Below are positions 27,240 through 38,146 of a stretch of 64,000 nt of DNA, in pieces (positions within the stretch are counted from its first letter, which is position 1; every line of letters starts with the position of its first letter). The notes beneath the pieces were generated by a model. The model was given only the letters and a program-made list of their open reading frames with translations, had not been told where the DNA came from and did not search any database. The stretch covers positions 62,001 to 126,000 of the forward strand of contig JAFKEU010000005.1 of assembly GCA_017308475.1 (NCBI GenBank). Reading direction: 5' to 3'. The DNA comes from Alphaproteobacteria bacterium. Lineage in GTDB: Bacteria; Pseudomonadota; Alphaproteobacteria; Micropepsales; Micropepsaceae. Both the position numbers and the translations under genes were made by a program.

Positions 27240-28190
27240 ATGGATCGGCGTTCGGCACTGGCGGGCATGGGCGTGATGGCGGCGGCGCCCGGCTTTGCAT
27301 TGAATGCCCAGGCACAGGGCGAAGCGCCGGTGCCGCACTGGAGCGCGCCGGTGATCGACATGCATTTCCACATGCGGCGCGATCCCAAATTGAATGTCGC
27401 CCATCAGCAGGGCGCGGGCGTCACCGCCGCCTGCCTTCTGACCCGTAACGGATCGGAAGCCGAGGTGCGCGCGCTGGCCGCCGCCAATCCCCGGATGTTC
27501 CCCTGCCATATGGTCGGCTATGACGTGACCAAACCGGATGCCGAACAGGTCCTGACCGCAGCGGTGAAGGCGGGGGCCAAGGGCATCGGCGAGCTGAAAT
27601 ATCATGTCGAGGCCGACGGGCCGGAAATGCGCCGCATCTATGCCCTGTGTGCCGAACTGAATGTGCCGGTGCTGATCCACTTCCAGGAAGTCAGCCAGGC
27701 GGCGGCGGCCGGCGGCTACAACACCGGCATCAAGCGCTTTGGTGCGGTGCTGAAGGCGTATCCGAAGACGAAATTCATCCTGCACGCCGACGCTTTCTGG
27801 GCCAATGTCAGCGCCGATTATCACGAGGACACGCCTTATCCGTCAGGGCCCATCGTGCGCGGCGGCATCAGCGACAAGCTGCTGTCGGACTTCGAGAATG
27901 TGCAGGGCGACATGGCGTCGAACTCGGGCAACAACGCGCTGTCGCGTGATCCGGAATTCACGGTCGACTTCCTGAAACGCCACCAGGACAAGCTGCATTT
28001 CGGCAGCGACTGCAATTGCGAGGACGGGCGCGGCGGCGGGGCGGCGCAGAACAGCCCCCAGGTGGCGGCGCGCATCCGCGGCAAATGCGTGGCGCGCGAG
28101 ACGCTGCGGGTGCTGACGGCGGCGACCACGCCCGAAATCTTCCGCAAGCTGACCTGGACCAATGCCCACCGGCTGATGGGCGTGGCCTAG
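27240..28190 (+). CDS. Secreted amidohydrolase-family protein
   Basis: A 316-residue TIM-barrel metal hydrolase. An N-terminal MDRRSALAGMG segment with hydrophobic tail resembles a Tat signal. Metal-site residues are visible in DMHFHMRRD, IHFQE, LHADAFW and GSDCNCEDGR. This fits amidohydrolase-2 family lactonase/decarboxylase enzymes. A GGGGAGAA ribosome site precedes the ATG. Substrate unknown. An inverted repeat (GGCC-AGCTTTT / AAAAGCT-GGCC, 28186-28229) spans its stop. Confidence 0.75.
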   Translation: MDRRSALAGMGVMAAAPGFALNAQAQGEAPVPHWSAPVIDMHFHMRRDPKLNVAHQQGAGVTAACLLTRNGSEAEVRALAAANPRMFPCHMVGYDVTKPDAEQVLTAAVKAGAKGIGELKYHVEADGPEMRRIYALCAELNVPVLIHFQEVSQAAAAGGYNTGIKRFGAVLKAYPKTKFILHADAFWANVSADYHEDTPYPSGPIVRGGISDKLLSDFENVQGDMASNSGNNALSRDPEFTVDFLKRHQDKLHFGSDCNCEDGRGGGAAQNSPQVAARIRGKCVARETLRVLTAATTPEIFRKLTWTNAHRLMGVA

Positions 28191-28281
28191 CTTTTGTTGA
28201 GAGCGAAGCGAACTAGAAAAGCTGGCCCCGCTTCGAGCCGCGCAGCGGCGAGGGCGGGCCGGTTCTGGACGTGCGCCGCCC

Positions 28282-28512
28282 TTACACCGGCAACCCCAGG
28301 TGATGCCAAAGGTCCTCCAGCTGGATCAGGCCGACCTCGATGCGGGTTTCGATTTCCTCCAGACGGCTGGGGCCCTTGGCGCGGCGGGCATGGGCGGCTT
28401 CGGCTGCCTCGCGCAGCGTGCCATCGGACGGCGGATGACCATCCGAGACAGCGCGCCAGCCGGGCTGGTCCAGCTTTCCGATCAGTTCGTCTTTTGTGTA
28501 TTTCTCGGCCAT
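28282..28512 (-). CDS. Small conserved hypothetical protein
   Basis: A 76-residue acidic/Arg-rich protein starting MAEKYTKDELIGKLDQPGW. The ATG at 28512 is preferred to an upstream one at 28644, because the upstream extension is Pro/Arg-rich intergenic-type sequence containing a repeat fragment. No recognised domain; the pattern suggests a short helical soluble protein. Confidence 0.55.
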   Translation of the reverse strand: MAEKYTKDELIGKLDQPGWRAVSDGHPPSDGTLREAAEAAHARRAKGPSRLEEIETRIEVGLIQLEDLWHHLGLPV

Positions 28513-28581
28513 CGGGAATTTCTCCTCGCCCCGTACGGAGTGTAGTTCCGGGGCGCGGCGGAAGAAAGCCGGGCGGGGCTC

Positions 28582-28612
28582 GCTCTTCGACGGGCTCGGG
28601 GTGAGGAAAAGG
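28582..28612. repeat. CTTCGACAGGCTC repeat fragment
   Basis: CTCTTCGACGGGCTCGGGGTGAGG resembles the left half of the elements at 8806 and 44955. Only one arm is present. Confidence 0.4.
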
Positions 28613-28617
28613 CAGAT

Positions 28618-28648
28618 TGTCATGACCCGGCTCGCCGGGGCCATGACA
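28618..28648. repeat. TGTCATG hairpin, family B copy 2
   Basis: TGTCATG (28618-28624) and CATGACA (28642-28648) form a hairpin with a G/C inner stem. It matches the copy at 20671-20701 in flanks as well (…TTGTCATG and TGACATTCG). It sits between two minus-strand small genes. Confidence 0.45.
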
Positions 28649-28666
28649 TTCGGACTGCGGCGCAGG

Positions 28667-28882
28667 TCAGGCGTGGCGGCGGCGAATGATGGCGGCCATC
28701 TTGTCCGGGAGCTTGGAGACGTGGAACTCGCGATCCCAGGCGACCTTGGCTTCGTCGAAGATCATCTCCTGCACCTCGCGGGGCAGCTTGGGCCAGGCGG
28801 CGATGACGCCCGCGCCCAGCCGCCGGACCAGGCATTCATCCTCGGCCGGATACTTGAAAACTTTCTCGTCGATAATCGCCAT
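28667..28882 (-). CDS. Small hypothetical protein
   Basis: A 71-residue protein beginning MAIIDEKVFKYPAEDECL. It has the composition of a folded helical protein. The start is chosen at ATG 28882, after a GGAAG on the minus strand; upstream in-frame sequence is low-complexity. It may share a transcript with the 76-residue gene at 28282. Function unknown. Confidence 0.5.
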   Translation of the reverse strand: MAIIDEKVFKYPAEDECLVRRLGAGVIAAWPKLPREVQEMIFDEAKVAWDREFHVSKLPDKMAAIIRRRHA

Positions 28883-28952
28883 GTCACTTCCTTCTGTTTT
28901 GCTCCCTTCGTCACGGTTCGGGTTTGCGTGCCGCAAACACCGCGCCGTGCCA

Positions 28953-28988
28953 CCTCCCCCGCATGGGCGCTTTCCGCCGCAGGGGGAG
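28953..28988. repeat. CCTCCCCC/GGGGGAG hairpin, copy 3
   Basis: CCTCCCCC (28953-28960) opposite GGGGGAG (28982-28988) within the 28883-29239 gap, preceded by a GTTTGCG/CGCAAAC hairpin (28922-28938). The rest of this gap holds no convincing gene apart from the FNR-like box listed separately. Confidence 0.45.
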
Positions 28989-29175
28989 CGGGTTTGAACG
29001 TGCTCCAACCGTGGCCGGGGGAAGTGGGGAACTTCCGCGCGACGGCGCATTCGCGACGAAAGAGCCATTGCTCGATCCCGCACGAAGCCCAAAGCCTAAA
29101 CAGATCAGAGCGTTAATGGGAACGGATATTTTGCGGATCCGTCAGGGAATTTCATGGGAAAGTTCCGGGGCGCGC

Positions 29176-29189
29176 TTGACCCGGGTCAA
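29176..29189. promoter_or_regulatory. FNR/FixK-type box
   Basis: TTGACCCGGGTCAA is a perfect 14-bp palindrome fitting the alphaproteobacterial FNR/FixK/FnrL pattern TTGAY-N4-RTCAA. It lies 51 bases upstream of the small plus-strand gene at 29240, suggesting oxygen-responsive control. Match is by eye. Confidence 0.45.
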
Positions 29190-29239
29190 AGACAGACGGT
29201 GTCAGTTTTGGCTCATTCGAGCCCATACTGGGAAGCCGC

Positions 29240-29443
29240 ATGAACATTTATCACATCAAGATTTCAGCACCAGGAGCCGGCATCTCCTCGATCGTCTGCC
29301 GGGCTGTGAGCCTTGTTGCCGTCCTGCGAAGGGCGGAGCGCCTGGCACCCAAACAGTCCAAGGTGGAAATCTGGGACAACAGCCGCTGTCTCTACAGCGG
29401 CATCCTGTCATATCGCCCCAATCATGCCGCTACCCACACCTGA
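29240..29443 (+). CDS. Small protein with upstream FNR-like box
   Basis: A 67-residue basic protein starting MNIYHIKISAPGAG, with a GGGAAG ribosome site eight bases upstream. A middle hydrophobic stretch (VCRAVSLVAVL) is too short for a sure membrane helix. Not recognised. The ribosome site and upstream regulatory palindrome support it as a real gene, but no homology can be claimed. Confidence 0.45.
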   Translation: MNIYHIKISAPGAGISSIVCRAVSLVAVLRRAERLAPKQSKVEIWDNSRCLYSGILSYRPNHAATHT

Positions 29444-29541
29444 AATGGCGGTTTTGCAGGCGCGCCTGGAAGAGTATCGCGCGCAGCGGACGTCAGACCC
29501 GTGAGGACACGGGACGACGCCAGCGGCCAAAAGACAAGCGC

Positions 29542-29934
29542 CTAGCGCTTGCCCTTCTTCAGGCGTTCCTTGCGGGCGGCATAGCGCGCGTCGCGGGCGG
29601 CTTTCTGTTCGGCCAGAAGCTGCATCATCTTCTGCAGTTCGTCTTCCTTGGCCTTCTCGGCGGCGGCCTTGGCTTCTTCGGCGGCGCGTTTGGCGGCTTC
29701 CTCCGCCTCGCGCTTCGCACGCTCGACCGCTTCGGCGGCGGCGCGCTTTTCATCTTCCTTCTGGCGGCGGCGTTCCTCGCGAGCGGTGGCCAGCGCCTTG
29801 CGCTCCCCGGCCGTCTCCTCCAGCTTTTTCCTTGCTTCCTCAGCCCGGAGCTTCGCCTTTTCCAGCATGGCGGCGCGCGCCTTCTGCTGGGTGGCAAGAC
29901 GGTCGTCGAACTTTGTTTCCTTGAAGCCGGCCAT
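29542..29934 (-). CDS. DUF6481 family charged coiled-coil protein
   Basis: A 130-residue protein almost entirely Glu/Arg/Lys/Ala (for example KREAEEAAKRAAEEAK), a long single alpha-helix or coiled coil. The N-terminus MAGFKETKFDDRLATQQKAR matches the DUF6481 pattern of alphaproteobacteria. Function unknown. It is 15 bases beyond the panD stop and may be the tail of the dnaG-rpoD-panD transcript. Confidence 0.65.
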   Translation of the reverse strand: MAGFKETKFDDRLATQQKARAAMLEKAKLRAEEARKKLEETAGERKALATAREERRRQKEDEKRAAAEAVERAKREAEEAAKRAAEEAKAAAEKAKEDELQKMMQLLAEQKAARDARYAARKERLKKGKR

Positions 29935-29949
29935 AGGTCAGATGTTCTT

Positions 29950-30324
29950 TCAGGTTTCCATGACACGCAAGGAAGGCGGCAGGGGACGGTTCTGGCCGTC
30001 CACCAGCAGCACGCGGGGGGTGAAGGCCTTGGCCTCCGCCTCGTCCATCCGAGCGTAAGCGATGATGATGACAAGATCGCCCTTCTGGGCGAGGCGGGCA
30101 GCGGCGCCGTTGACGCCGATGATGCCCGATCCGGCCGGGGCCGGAATGGCGTAGGTGGTGAAGCGCTGGCCATTGTTGATGTCCAGCACATCCACCTGTT
30201 CGTAAGGCAGGATGCCTGCGCGTTCCAGAAGCGCGGAGTCGACCGAGATCGAGCCTTCATAATGAAGGTCGCACTGGGTCACCGTGGCGCGGTGGATCTT
30301 GCCCTTCAGAAGCGTGAGCTGCAT
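29950..30324 (-). CDS. panD: Aspartate 1-decarboxylase proenzyme
   Basis: A 124-residue proenzyme making beta-alanine for pantothenate/coenzyme A. The self-cleavage site is the Gly24-Ser25 bond in HYEGSISVD, yielding the pyruvoyl cofactor. Other family motifs are [12 protein letters not shown] at the start and GVNGAAARL. The start is two bases after the rpoD stop, so it is co-transcribed with rpoD, an unusual partner for a vitamin gene. Confidence 0.94.
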   Translation of the reverse strand: MQLTLLKGKIHRATVTQCDLHYEGSISVDSALLERAGILPYEQVDVLDINNGQRFTTYAIPAPAGSGIIGVNGAAARLAQKGDLVIIIAYARMDEAEAKAFTPRVLLVDGQNRPLPPSLRVMET

Positions 30325-30326
30325 CT

Positions 30327-32801
<2,475 letters not shown>

Positions 32802-32813
32802 GCTTGAACGATC

Positions 32814-34664
32814 CTAAATATTGCCACGTCCGTCGTCCGGACGCTGGTTCCCCGGGTGGGGATTTTGGGAAAGCGCCTTGCGGCGTTCCAGCAGGCGGCG
32901 GGCATCTGCCGACTGGCCGGATTCACCCCCAACCAACTGGCGAAGGTCGAAAGCGGCACGCTGAAAACTGGCATGGGCATCGTCAGCCGCCGCACCCGCG
33001 AACCGCGCGAGAAGTTCGGCCATTCCCTTACGTGCAAAATGGGTTTGAACCCCCACCTTTTCAAGGCTGGAGCCGGAGGCGGCGAGGTTTAGAAGCTCAT
33101 GCCGCAATCTGTCAAGCGAGGGGTCCGCCACATCCAGCCCGGCCAGAGTTTCTCCCTCCCAAAGAGCGAGCTGGGGTTCGGCCGCCAGAAGCCGTCCAAG
33201 TTCCGTTTCCTTGGCCTGACGGGCACCGGCAACGCCCTTTCGCACCAGAGCGCTGGACTGGACCCCAGGGGAAACCGCCTCTGCCGTGCCCGGCTGGGGG
33301 CGCAGGGGTGCGCCGCGGCCCCGGAAGGGCTGGGGCCGAAAAGCGGAGCGTGCCCCATCCTGGCCGGGCCGCGCCGAGCGCCGCTTGAAATTCTCGAAAA
33401 TCATCTGGTCGAACCCACGGCGATAATAGTCCGCCACTTTCGTGTCGCCGATTTGACCGACCAGGGCGCCCAGCGCCTGTTCCAGCCCGGCCCGCCGTTC
33501 CGGGGTGGAGAAATCCTTTCCTTCCGTCTCGGCCCGCCACAGAAGCTGGGAGAGGGGGATGGCCGCTTCCAGCAGCATCTGCATGGCGCCGGAGCCATTG
33601 GCCGCCAAAAAGGAATCGGGGTCCTCGCCCGGCGGCAGGAAGGCAAAGCGCAGGGAATGACCGGGCTTGAGATGCGGCAGCGCCAGATGGGCGGCCCGGT
33701 GTGCGGCCTTCAGCCCCGCTGCGTCGCCGTCGAAGGCGAGGATGGGTTCAGGCGCGGTGCGCCACAAAAGGCCCAGCTGGTCTTCGGTCAGCGCAGTGCC
33801 CAAAGGCGCGACGGCATGGGAAAAGCCCGCGCGCACCAGGGCAATCACGTCCATATAGCCTTCGGCCAGGATGATCGTGCCCGTCTTGATCGCCGCCGCC
33901 CGCGCGGTGGGGAAATTGTAGAGATTGTGGCCCTTGGAGAAGAGCACCGTCTCGCCGGTGTTGATGTATTTGGGCTTGGCGTCTGCTTCCAGCGCACGGC
34001 CGCCAAAGGCGATCGGCCGCCCGCGGCTGTCGGTGATGGTGAACATCACGCGATTGAAGAAGAAATCCCGCATGGGACGGCCTTCCTCGGCCGGGCGGGC
34101 CAGGCCCGCGGCGATCATGTCGTCCCGGGTGACGTTGTGGCCTGTCAGGTGGGCGACCAGCGCCTGGCCCCCTGCCATGCCTGAAGAGGGGGGGGCATAG
34201 CCCAGCCGGAACTGCCTGGCGGCGGCACCATCAAGACCCCGGCCCTTCAGATAATCGCGCGCGGGGCGGCCCTCAGGTGCCATGAGCTGGGCCTCGTAGA
34301 ACCTGGCCGCCAGTTCCACGATGTCATAGAGCGATTTCTTCTTCTGCTCGCGCGCCTCATCTTCCGGCGACCAGCGCGGCAGTTCCACTCCCGCCTCGGC
34401 GGCCAGCTTTTCCACCGCCTCGGGGAAGGACATGCCCTCGGTTTCGGTCAGCCAACGGAAACAGTCGCCGCCCTTGCCGCAGCCGAAGCATTTGTAGGTG
34501 CGCCGCTCGTTCTCGACCTTGAAGCTGGGGGATTTTTCGGCATGGAAGGGGCAGCAACCCCACATCACCCGGCCCTTGCGGACCAGCTTGACGCGGCGGC
34601 CTACCAGCTGGACGAGGTCCGTCCGCCGCCTGATTTCCTCCAGCAATCCCTCGCCGTAGCGCAT
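32814..34664 (-). CDS. dnaG: DNA primase
   Basis: A 616-residue primase making RNA primers at replication forks. A CHC2 zinc finger (CCPFHAEKSPSFKVENERR, then YKCFGCGKGGD) leads to the Toprim domain (ILAEGYMDVIAL and FDGDAAGLKA) and a C-terminal helicase-binding region. The start at ATG 34664 gives the usual N-terminus; upstream codons look like non-coding leader. rpoD follows directly, as in the classical macromolecular-synthesis operon, without rpsU. Confidence 0.95.
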   Translation of the reverse strand: MRYGEGLLEEIRRRTDLVQLVGRRVKLVRKGRVMWGCCPFHAEKSPSFKVENERRTYKCFGCGKGGDCFRWLTETEGMSFPEAVEKLAAEAGVELPRWSPEDEAREQKKKSLYDIVELAARFYEAQLMAPEGRPARDYLKGRGLDGAAARQFRLGYAPPSSGMAGGQALVAHLTGHNVTRDDMIAAGLARPAEEGRPMRDFFFNRVMFTITDSRGRPIAFGGRALEADAKPKYINTGETVLFSKGHNLYNFPTARAAAIKTGTIILAEGYMDVIALVRAGFSHAVAPLGTALTEDQLGLLWRTAPEPILAFDGDAAGLKAAHRAAHLALPHLKPGHSLRFAFLPPGEDPDSFLAANGSGAMQMLLEAAIPLSQLLWRAETEGKDFSTPERRAGLEQALGALVGQIGDTKVADYYRRGFDQMIFENFKRRSARPGQDGARSAFRPQPFRGRGAPLRPQPGTAEAVSPGVQSSALVRKGVAGARQAKETELGRLLAAEPQLALWEGETLAGLDVADPSLDRLRHELLNLAASGSSLEKVGVQTHFARKGMAELLARFAGAAADDAHASFQRAAFDLRQLVGGESGQSADARRLLERRKALSQNPHPGNQRPDDGRGNI

Positions 34665-34684
34665 GGGCGCCAGTTTATGCGGAA

Positions 34685-34704
34685 ATCCCCCCTGTTTGGG
34701 GGAT
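34685..34704 (-). promoter_or_regulatory. Hairpin in the dnaG leader
   Basis: ATCCCCC / GGGGGAT, a perfect 7-bp stem with a 6-base loop, lies 20 bases before the dnaG start. It could limit ribosome access or be part of a promoter region. No further evidence. Confidence 0.3.
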
Positions 34705-34787
34705 ATTTGCTGGTTAAAATCGGGTGTCCCCTGTGCATTATTCCTTAAACGGGACGCTGCCATGATGGTGGCGTTCGGGGGAACGCG

Positions 34788-35297
34788 ATGTACCAATTGC
34801 CCTTTGACGGCGAAAACGATCCGCGCTGGCGGCTGCTGGAAGTGGCGCGGGCGCGGCTGGGCAATGCCGGCTCCCGCCAGGAGGTCATCGAGATCGTGCG
34901 CGCTTGCGCGCGCGGGGTCGTATCAGCCGACGGCGTGACCTTTGTCCTGCGCGACAATGACAAATGCCACTATGTCGAGGAGGACGCCATCGCGCCGCTA
35001 TGGAAGGGTCAGAAATTCCCCCTGGGCAGCTGCATCTCCGGCTGGGCGATGCTGAACAACAGGACGGCGGTGATCCCGGATGTCTTCGCCGATCCGCGCA
35101 TTCCCCATGAGGTTTATCGCAAGACCTTTGTGAAGAGCCTGGTGATGGTGCCGGTGGGATTGGATACGCCCGTGGCCGCCATCGGCGCCTATTGGCATGA
35201 CAAGCCGGTGATCTCGGAACGCGAGGTGGCGGCAGTGGAGACCATTGCCGCCATGGTGGGCGAGGCGATGTCGCGCGCCCGGGGCGCGGCGGCCTGA
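34788..35297 (+). CDS. Stand-alone GAF-domain protein 1
   Basis: A 169-residue protein that is essentially one GAF domain. The core reads FVLRDNDKCHYVEEDAIAP, then LGSCISGWAML and MVPVGLDTPVAAIGAYW, with two conserved Cys (CHY and SCISG). There is no output domain. It is divergent from dnaG and followed by a close paralogue at 35391. A ligand- or redox-sensing partner for another protein is inference. Confidence 0.75.
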   Translation: MYQLPFDGENDPRWRLLEVARARLGNAGSRQEVIEIVRACARGVVSADGVTFVLRDNDKCHYVEEDAIAPLWKGQKFPLGSCISGWAMLNNRTAVIPDVFADPRIPHEVYRKTFVKSLVMVPVGLDTPVAAIGAYWHDKPVISEREVAAVETIAAMVGEAMSRARGAAA

Positions 35298-35390
35298 CGG
35301 GTTCCGAAAAGCCGTGCGTGCCACTGGCTGGCCGTATACGATCCAAGACAGTCCGAAGAGCCAGGAGAGGCGCGGGGCAACCTGCACGTA

Positions 35391-35885
35391 ATGAGCCAGT
35401 CGACGATCGATGCCCGGCGCGAGTTTCTGAATGCCCGCGAACGTCTTCGCGCGGCGGGCGGGCGGGACGAAATCATTGAATGCGTGCGCCAGATGGGGCG
35501 AGCCTCCATCGGCTGTGACGGCATCACATTCGTCATGCGCGAGGGCGATTTTTGCCACTATGTCGAGGAAGACGCGATCGCTCCGCTGTGGAAGGGCCGG
35601 CGCTTTCCGCTGTCGTCCTGCATTTCCGGCTGGTCGATGCTGAACGCCTCGACCGCGGTGATCGAGGATGTCTATGCCGACGAGCGCATCCCCCAGGATG
35701 CCTACCGCCCCACCTTCGTGAAAAGCCTGATCATGACGCCGGTGATCGCCGGCAAGCCGGTGGCCGCCATCGGCGCCTATTGGAAGACGCAACGGCATTT
35801 CAGCCCGTTCGAGATTCGCAGCGCGCAGGCGATCAGCGATGCGGTCGGCCAGGCGCTGACCACCTGGCTGGCGGGGCGCGATTAA
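35391..35885 (+). CDS. Stand-alone GAF-domain protein 2 (paralogue)
   Basis: A 164-residue GAF protein clearly duplicated from its upstream neighbour: CHYVEEDAIAPLWKG, SCISGW.ML, TFVKSLIMTPV and PVAAIGAYW are shared. The tandem pair, 93 bases apart, probably arose by gene duplication and then diverged. No output domain, ligand unknown. The 3' end overlaps the opposite-strand acetyltransferase gene by 4 bases. Confidence 0.75.
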   Translation: MSQSTIDARREFLNARERLRAAGGRDEIIECVRQMGRASIGCDGITFVMREGDFCHYVEEDAIAPLWKGRRFPLSSCISGWSMLNASTAVIEDVYADERIPQDAYRPTFVKSLIMTPVIAGKPVAAIGAYWKTQRHFSPFEIRSAQAISDAVGQALTTWLAGRD

Positions 35886-36313
35886 AGCTTCCCGGCGAAA
35901 TGGAAGCTGACGATGGACAGCCCCATGCGGAAATAGAATTTGTGCGCGGCCGTCCGCTGGGTGCCCGAATCCAGGCTGAAGGTCTGGCAGCCTTCCTCGC
36001 GCGCTTTCTGTTCCATCCAGCGCAGCAGGATTTCGCCCAAACCCTTCGAGCGCTGCGTTTCGTCGGTCACCAGGTCATCGACATACAGCGTGCGGCCCGA
36101 ATGCAGGCATTCCAGGACGCGGAAACCCGCCACTGCGGCAACCGCGCCGCGTGCGTTTTCGACATAGGCCAGACGCCATTTCTCAAGTGCCATCTGGCGG
36201 CGGGCGCGGGCGATGAACTCAGCCTCGTTCTTCAGGTGCGGACGCAACTGGCGCATGACCGCGAAACAGCGGGCGATGTCGGCATCGGTGGTAGCGAGCT
36301 TGACGTCAGGCAC
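35882..36313 (-). CDS. GNAT-family N-acetyltransferase
   Basis: A 143-residue acetyltransferase with acetyl-CoA motif RSKGLGEILLRWMEQKA preceded by LYVDDLVTDE and the C-terminal FYFRMGL. I choose the GTG at 36313, preceded by AGGGGGA on the minus strand. The longer ATG (36379) would translate a Pro/Arg-rich intergenic palindrome region. Acceptor substrate unknown. Confidence 0.8.
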   Translation of the reverse strand: MPDVKLATTDADIARCFAVMRQLRPHLKNEAEFIARARRQMALEKWRLAYVENARGAVAAVAGFRVLECLHSGRTLYVDDLVTDETQRSKGLGEILLRWMEQKAREEGCQTFSLDSGTQRTAAHKFYFRMGLSIVSFHFAGKL

Positions 36314-36378
36314 AGGGTCCCCCTCCCCCACGCGGCTGATGCCGCGTACCCCCTCCCACAAGGGGCGGGGGAAATGCA

Positions 36379-36840
36379 TTAGGCGGACAATGCGGCCTTG
36401 GTGGTGGCGCTGGCCTTGCCGAAGTCCATCTGGCCGGCATAGCGGTCTTTCAGCGCCGCCATCACCTTGCCCATGTCCTTGATCGAGGACGCGCCCACTT
36501 CGGCGATCACCGCCTTTATGGCGGCGGCGGTTTCGGCCTCGTCCATCTGTTTGGGCATGAAGGAGCGGATGATGGCGATCTCCTCGCGCTCGCCCGCCGC
36601 CAGCTCGGGACGGTTTCCGGCGTCATAGGCGGCGGCGGACTCCTCGCGCTGCTTGATCATCTTGGCCATCAGCCCAAGGATTTCGTCGTCGCCCAGAAGC
36701 TCGCGGCTGGTTTCGCTGCGCGCGGCAATGTCGCGGTCCTTCAGCGCCGCCAGCACCAGACGCAGGGTGGAAAGGCGCTTGGCGTCCTTGGCCTTCAGCG
36801 CATCCTTCATGGCATCGTTCAGTTGCTGGCGCAGGGACAT
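36379..36840 (-). CDS. yqeY: GatB/YqeY domain protein
   Basis: A 153-residue protein of the YqeY family, related to the tRNA-binding tail of GatB. Motifs: MSLRQQLNDAMKDALKAKD at the start, LRLVLAALKDRDI, and AIIRSFMPKQMDEAE. It is likely involved in tRNA-linked processes, but the role is unproven. In many alphaproteobacteria it precedes dnaG-rpoD; here GAF and acetyltransferase genes lie between. It is divergent from carA. Confidence 0.9.
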   Translation of the reverse strand: MSLRQQLNDAMKDALKAKDAKRLSTLRLVLAALKDRDIAARSETSRELLGDDEILGLMAKMIKQREESAAAYDAGNRPELAAGEREEIAIIRSFMPKQMDEAETAAAIKAVIAEVGASSIKDMGKVMAALKDRYAGQMDFGKASATTKAALSA

Positions 36841-36976
36841 GGGATTTTCTTTCCTGAGGTGGCGCGGAACTTACCGGGAATCGCGGGCTATTTCCAACAC
36901 CTTGATTTTGCTGGATTCGTTGCGGGTTGACGGACCGGGCCCGCGTCCCTATTTTCGCGAAAATTCGAGGCTCCCC

Positions 36977-38146
36977 ATGACCGATCCATCCTCTGCCCAA
37001 CCCGCCAGCGCGGGAAGCGTCTTTTCACGTGGCGGCCTGATGCTGGCCGACGGCACCTTCTTTGATGGCAGCGGATTTGGCGCGGTGGGCGCGATGGCGG
37101 GTGAGGTCTGTTTCAACACCGCCATGACCGGCTATCAGGAGATCCTGTCCGATCCGTCCTATGCCGGGCAGATCGTGGCCTTCACCTTCCCCCATATCGG
37201 CATCGTCGGCGCCAACGACGAGGATATCGAGACCCTGACGCCGGTGGTGCGCGGGGTGGTGGTGCGCGCGGACGCCGAGCATCCGTCCAATTACCGCAGC
37301 CTTCAGACGCTGGACCGCTGGCTGAAGAAGCACAACATTCCGGGCGTAGCGGGCATCGACACCCGCGCGCTGACGTCGCTGATCCGCGAAAAGGGCATGC
37401 CGCATGGCGTGGTGGTGAACGGTGAGGCCGATCCCGCGGCGCTGGTCCAACAGGCGAAGGGATTTGGCGGTCTGGAAGGGCTGGACCTGGCGAAGGAAGT
37501 CAGCGCGCGCCAGAGCTATCGCTGGGACGAGATGCCCTGGGCCTGGGGCAAGGGCTATGAACGCGAGGGCGTGCCCAGCTTCCGCGTCACCGTCATCGAC
37601 TATGGCGTCAAGCGCAACATCCTGCGGCTTCTGGCCGGGCTGGGCGCCGACATCACCGTGCTGCCCGCCACCGCGACCGCCGACGACGTGCTGGCGACAA
37701 AGCCCCATGGCGTGCTGCTGTCCAACGGGCCGGGCGATCCGGCGGCAACGGGTGAATATGCCATTCCCACCATCAGGGGCGTGATCGACGCCGAGGTGCC
37801 GGTGTTCGGTATCTGCCTGGGCCATCAGATGCTGGGCCTGGCGCTGGGCGCGAAGACGAAAAAGATGCCCCAGGGCCATCACGGCGCCAACCATCCGGTG
37901 AAGGATCTGGAAACGGGCAAGGTGGAGATCGTGTCGATGAACCACGGCTTCACCGTGGACCGCGATACGCTTCCCGAGGGCGTGACCGAGACCCATGTCT
38001 CGCTGTTCGACGGCACCAATTGCGGCATCGCGCTGAAGGGCAAGGATGTGTTCGGGGTGCAGTATCATCCCGAGGCGTCGCCGGGTCCGATGGATTCGCA
38101 CTATCTGTTCGAGCGGTTCGCTGAGGCAGCGAAGAAGCGGGCCTAG
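36977..38146 (+). CDS. carA: Carbamoyl-phosphate synthase, small (glutamine) subunit
   Basis: A 389-residue subunit that hydrolyses glutamine and channels ammonia to CarB for arginine and pyrimidine synthesis. The class I amidotransferase nucleophile Cys is in VFGICLGHQMLGLALG, and the catalytic His-Glu in QYHPEASPGP. The N-terminal domain has MTGYQEILSDPSYAGQI. carB is not in the window. ATG 36977 is chosen because the protein then begins in the canonical way, MTDPSSAQP followed by FSRGGLMLADG. Confidence 0.95.
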   Translation: MTDPSSAQPASAGSVFSRGGLMLADGTFFDGSGFGAVGAMAGEVCFNTAMTGYQEILSDPSYAGQIVAFTFPHIGIVGANDEDIETLTPVVRGVVVRADAEHPSNYRSLQTLDRWLKKHNIPGVAGIDTRALTSLIREKGMPHGVVVNGEADPAALVQQAKGFGGLEGLDLAKEVSARQSYRWDEMPWAWGKGYEREGVPSFRVTVIDYGVKRNILRLLAGLGADITVLPATATADDVLATKPHGVLLSNGPGDPAATGEYAIPTIRGVIDAEVPVFGICLGHQMLGLALGAKTKKMPQGHHGANHPVKDLETGKVEIVSMNHGFTVDRDTLPEGVTETHVSLFDGTNCGIALKGKDVFGVQYHPEASPGPMDSHYLFERFAEAAKKRA

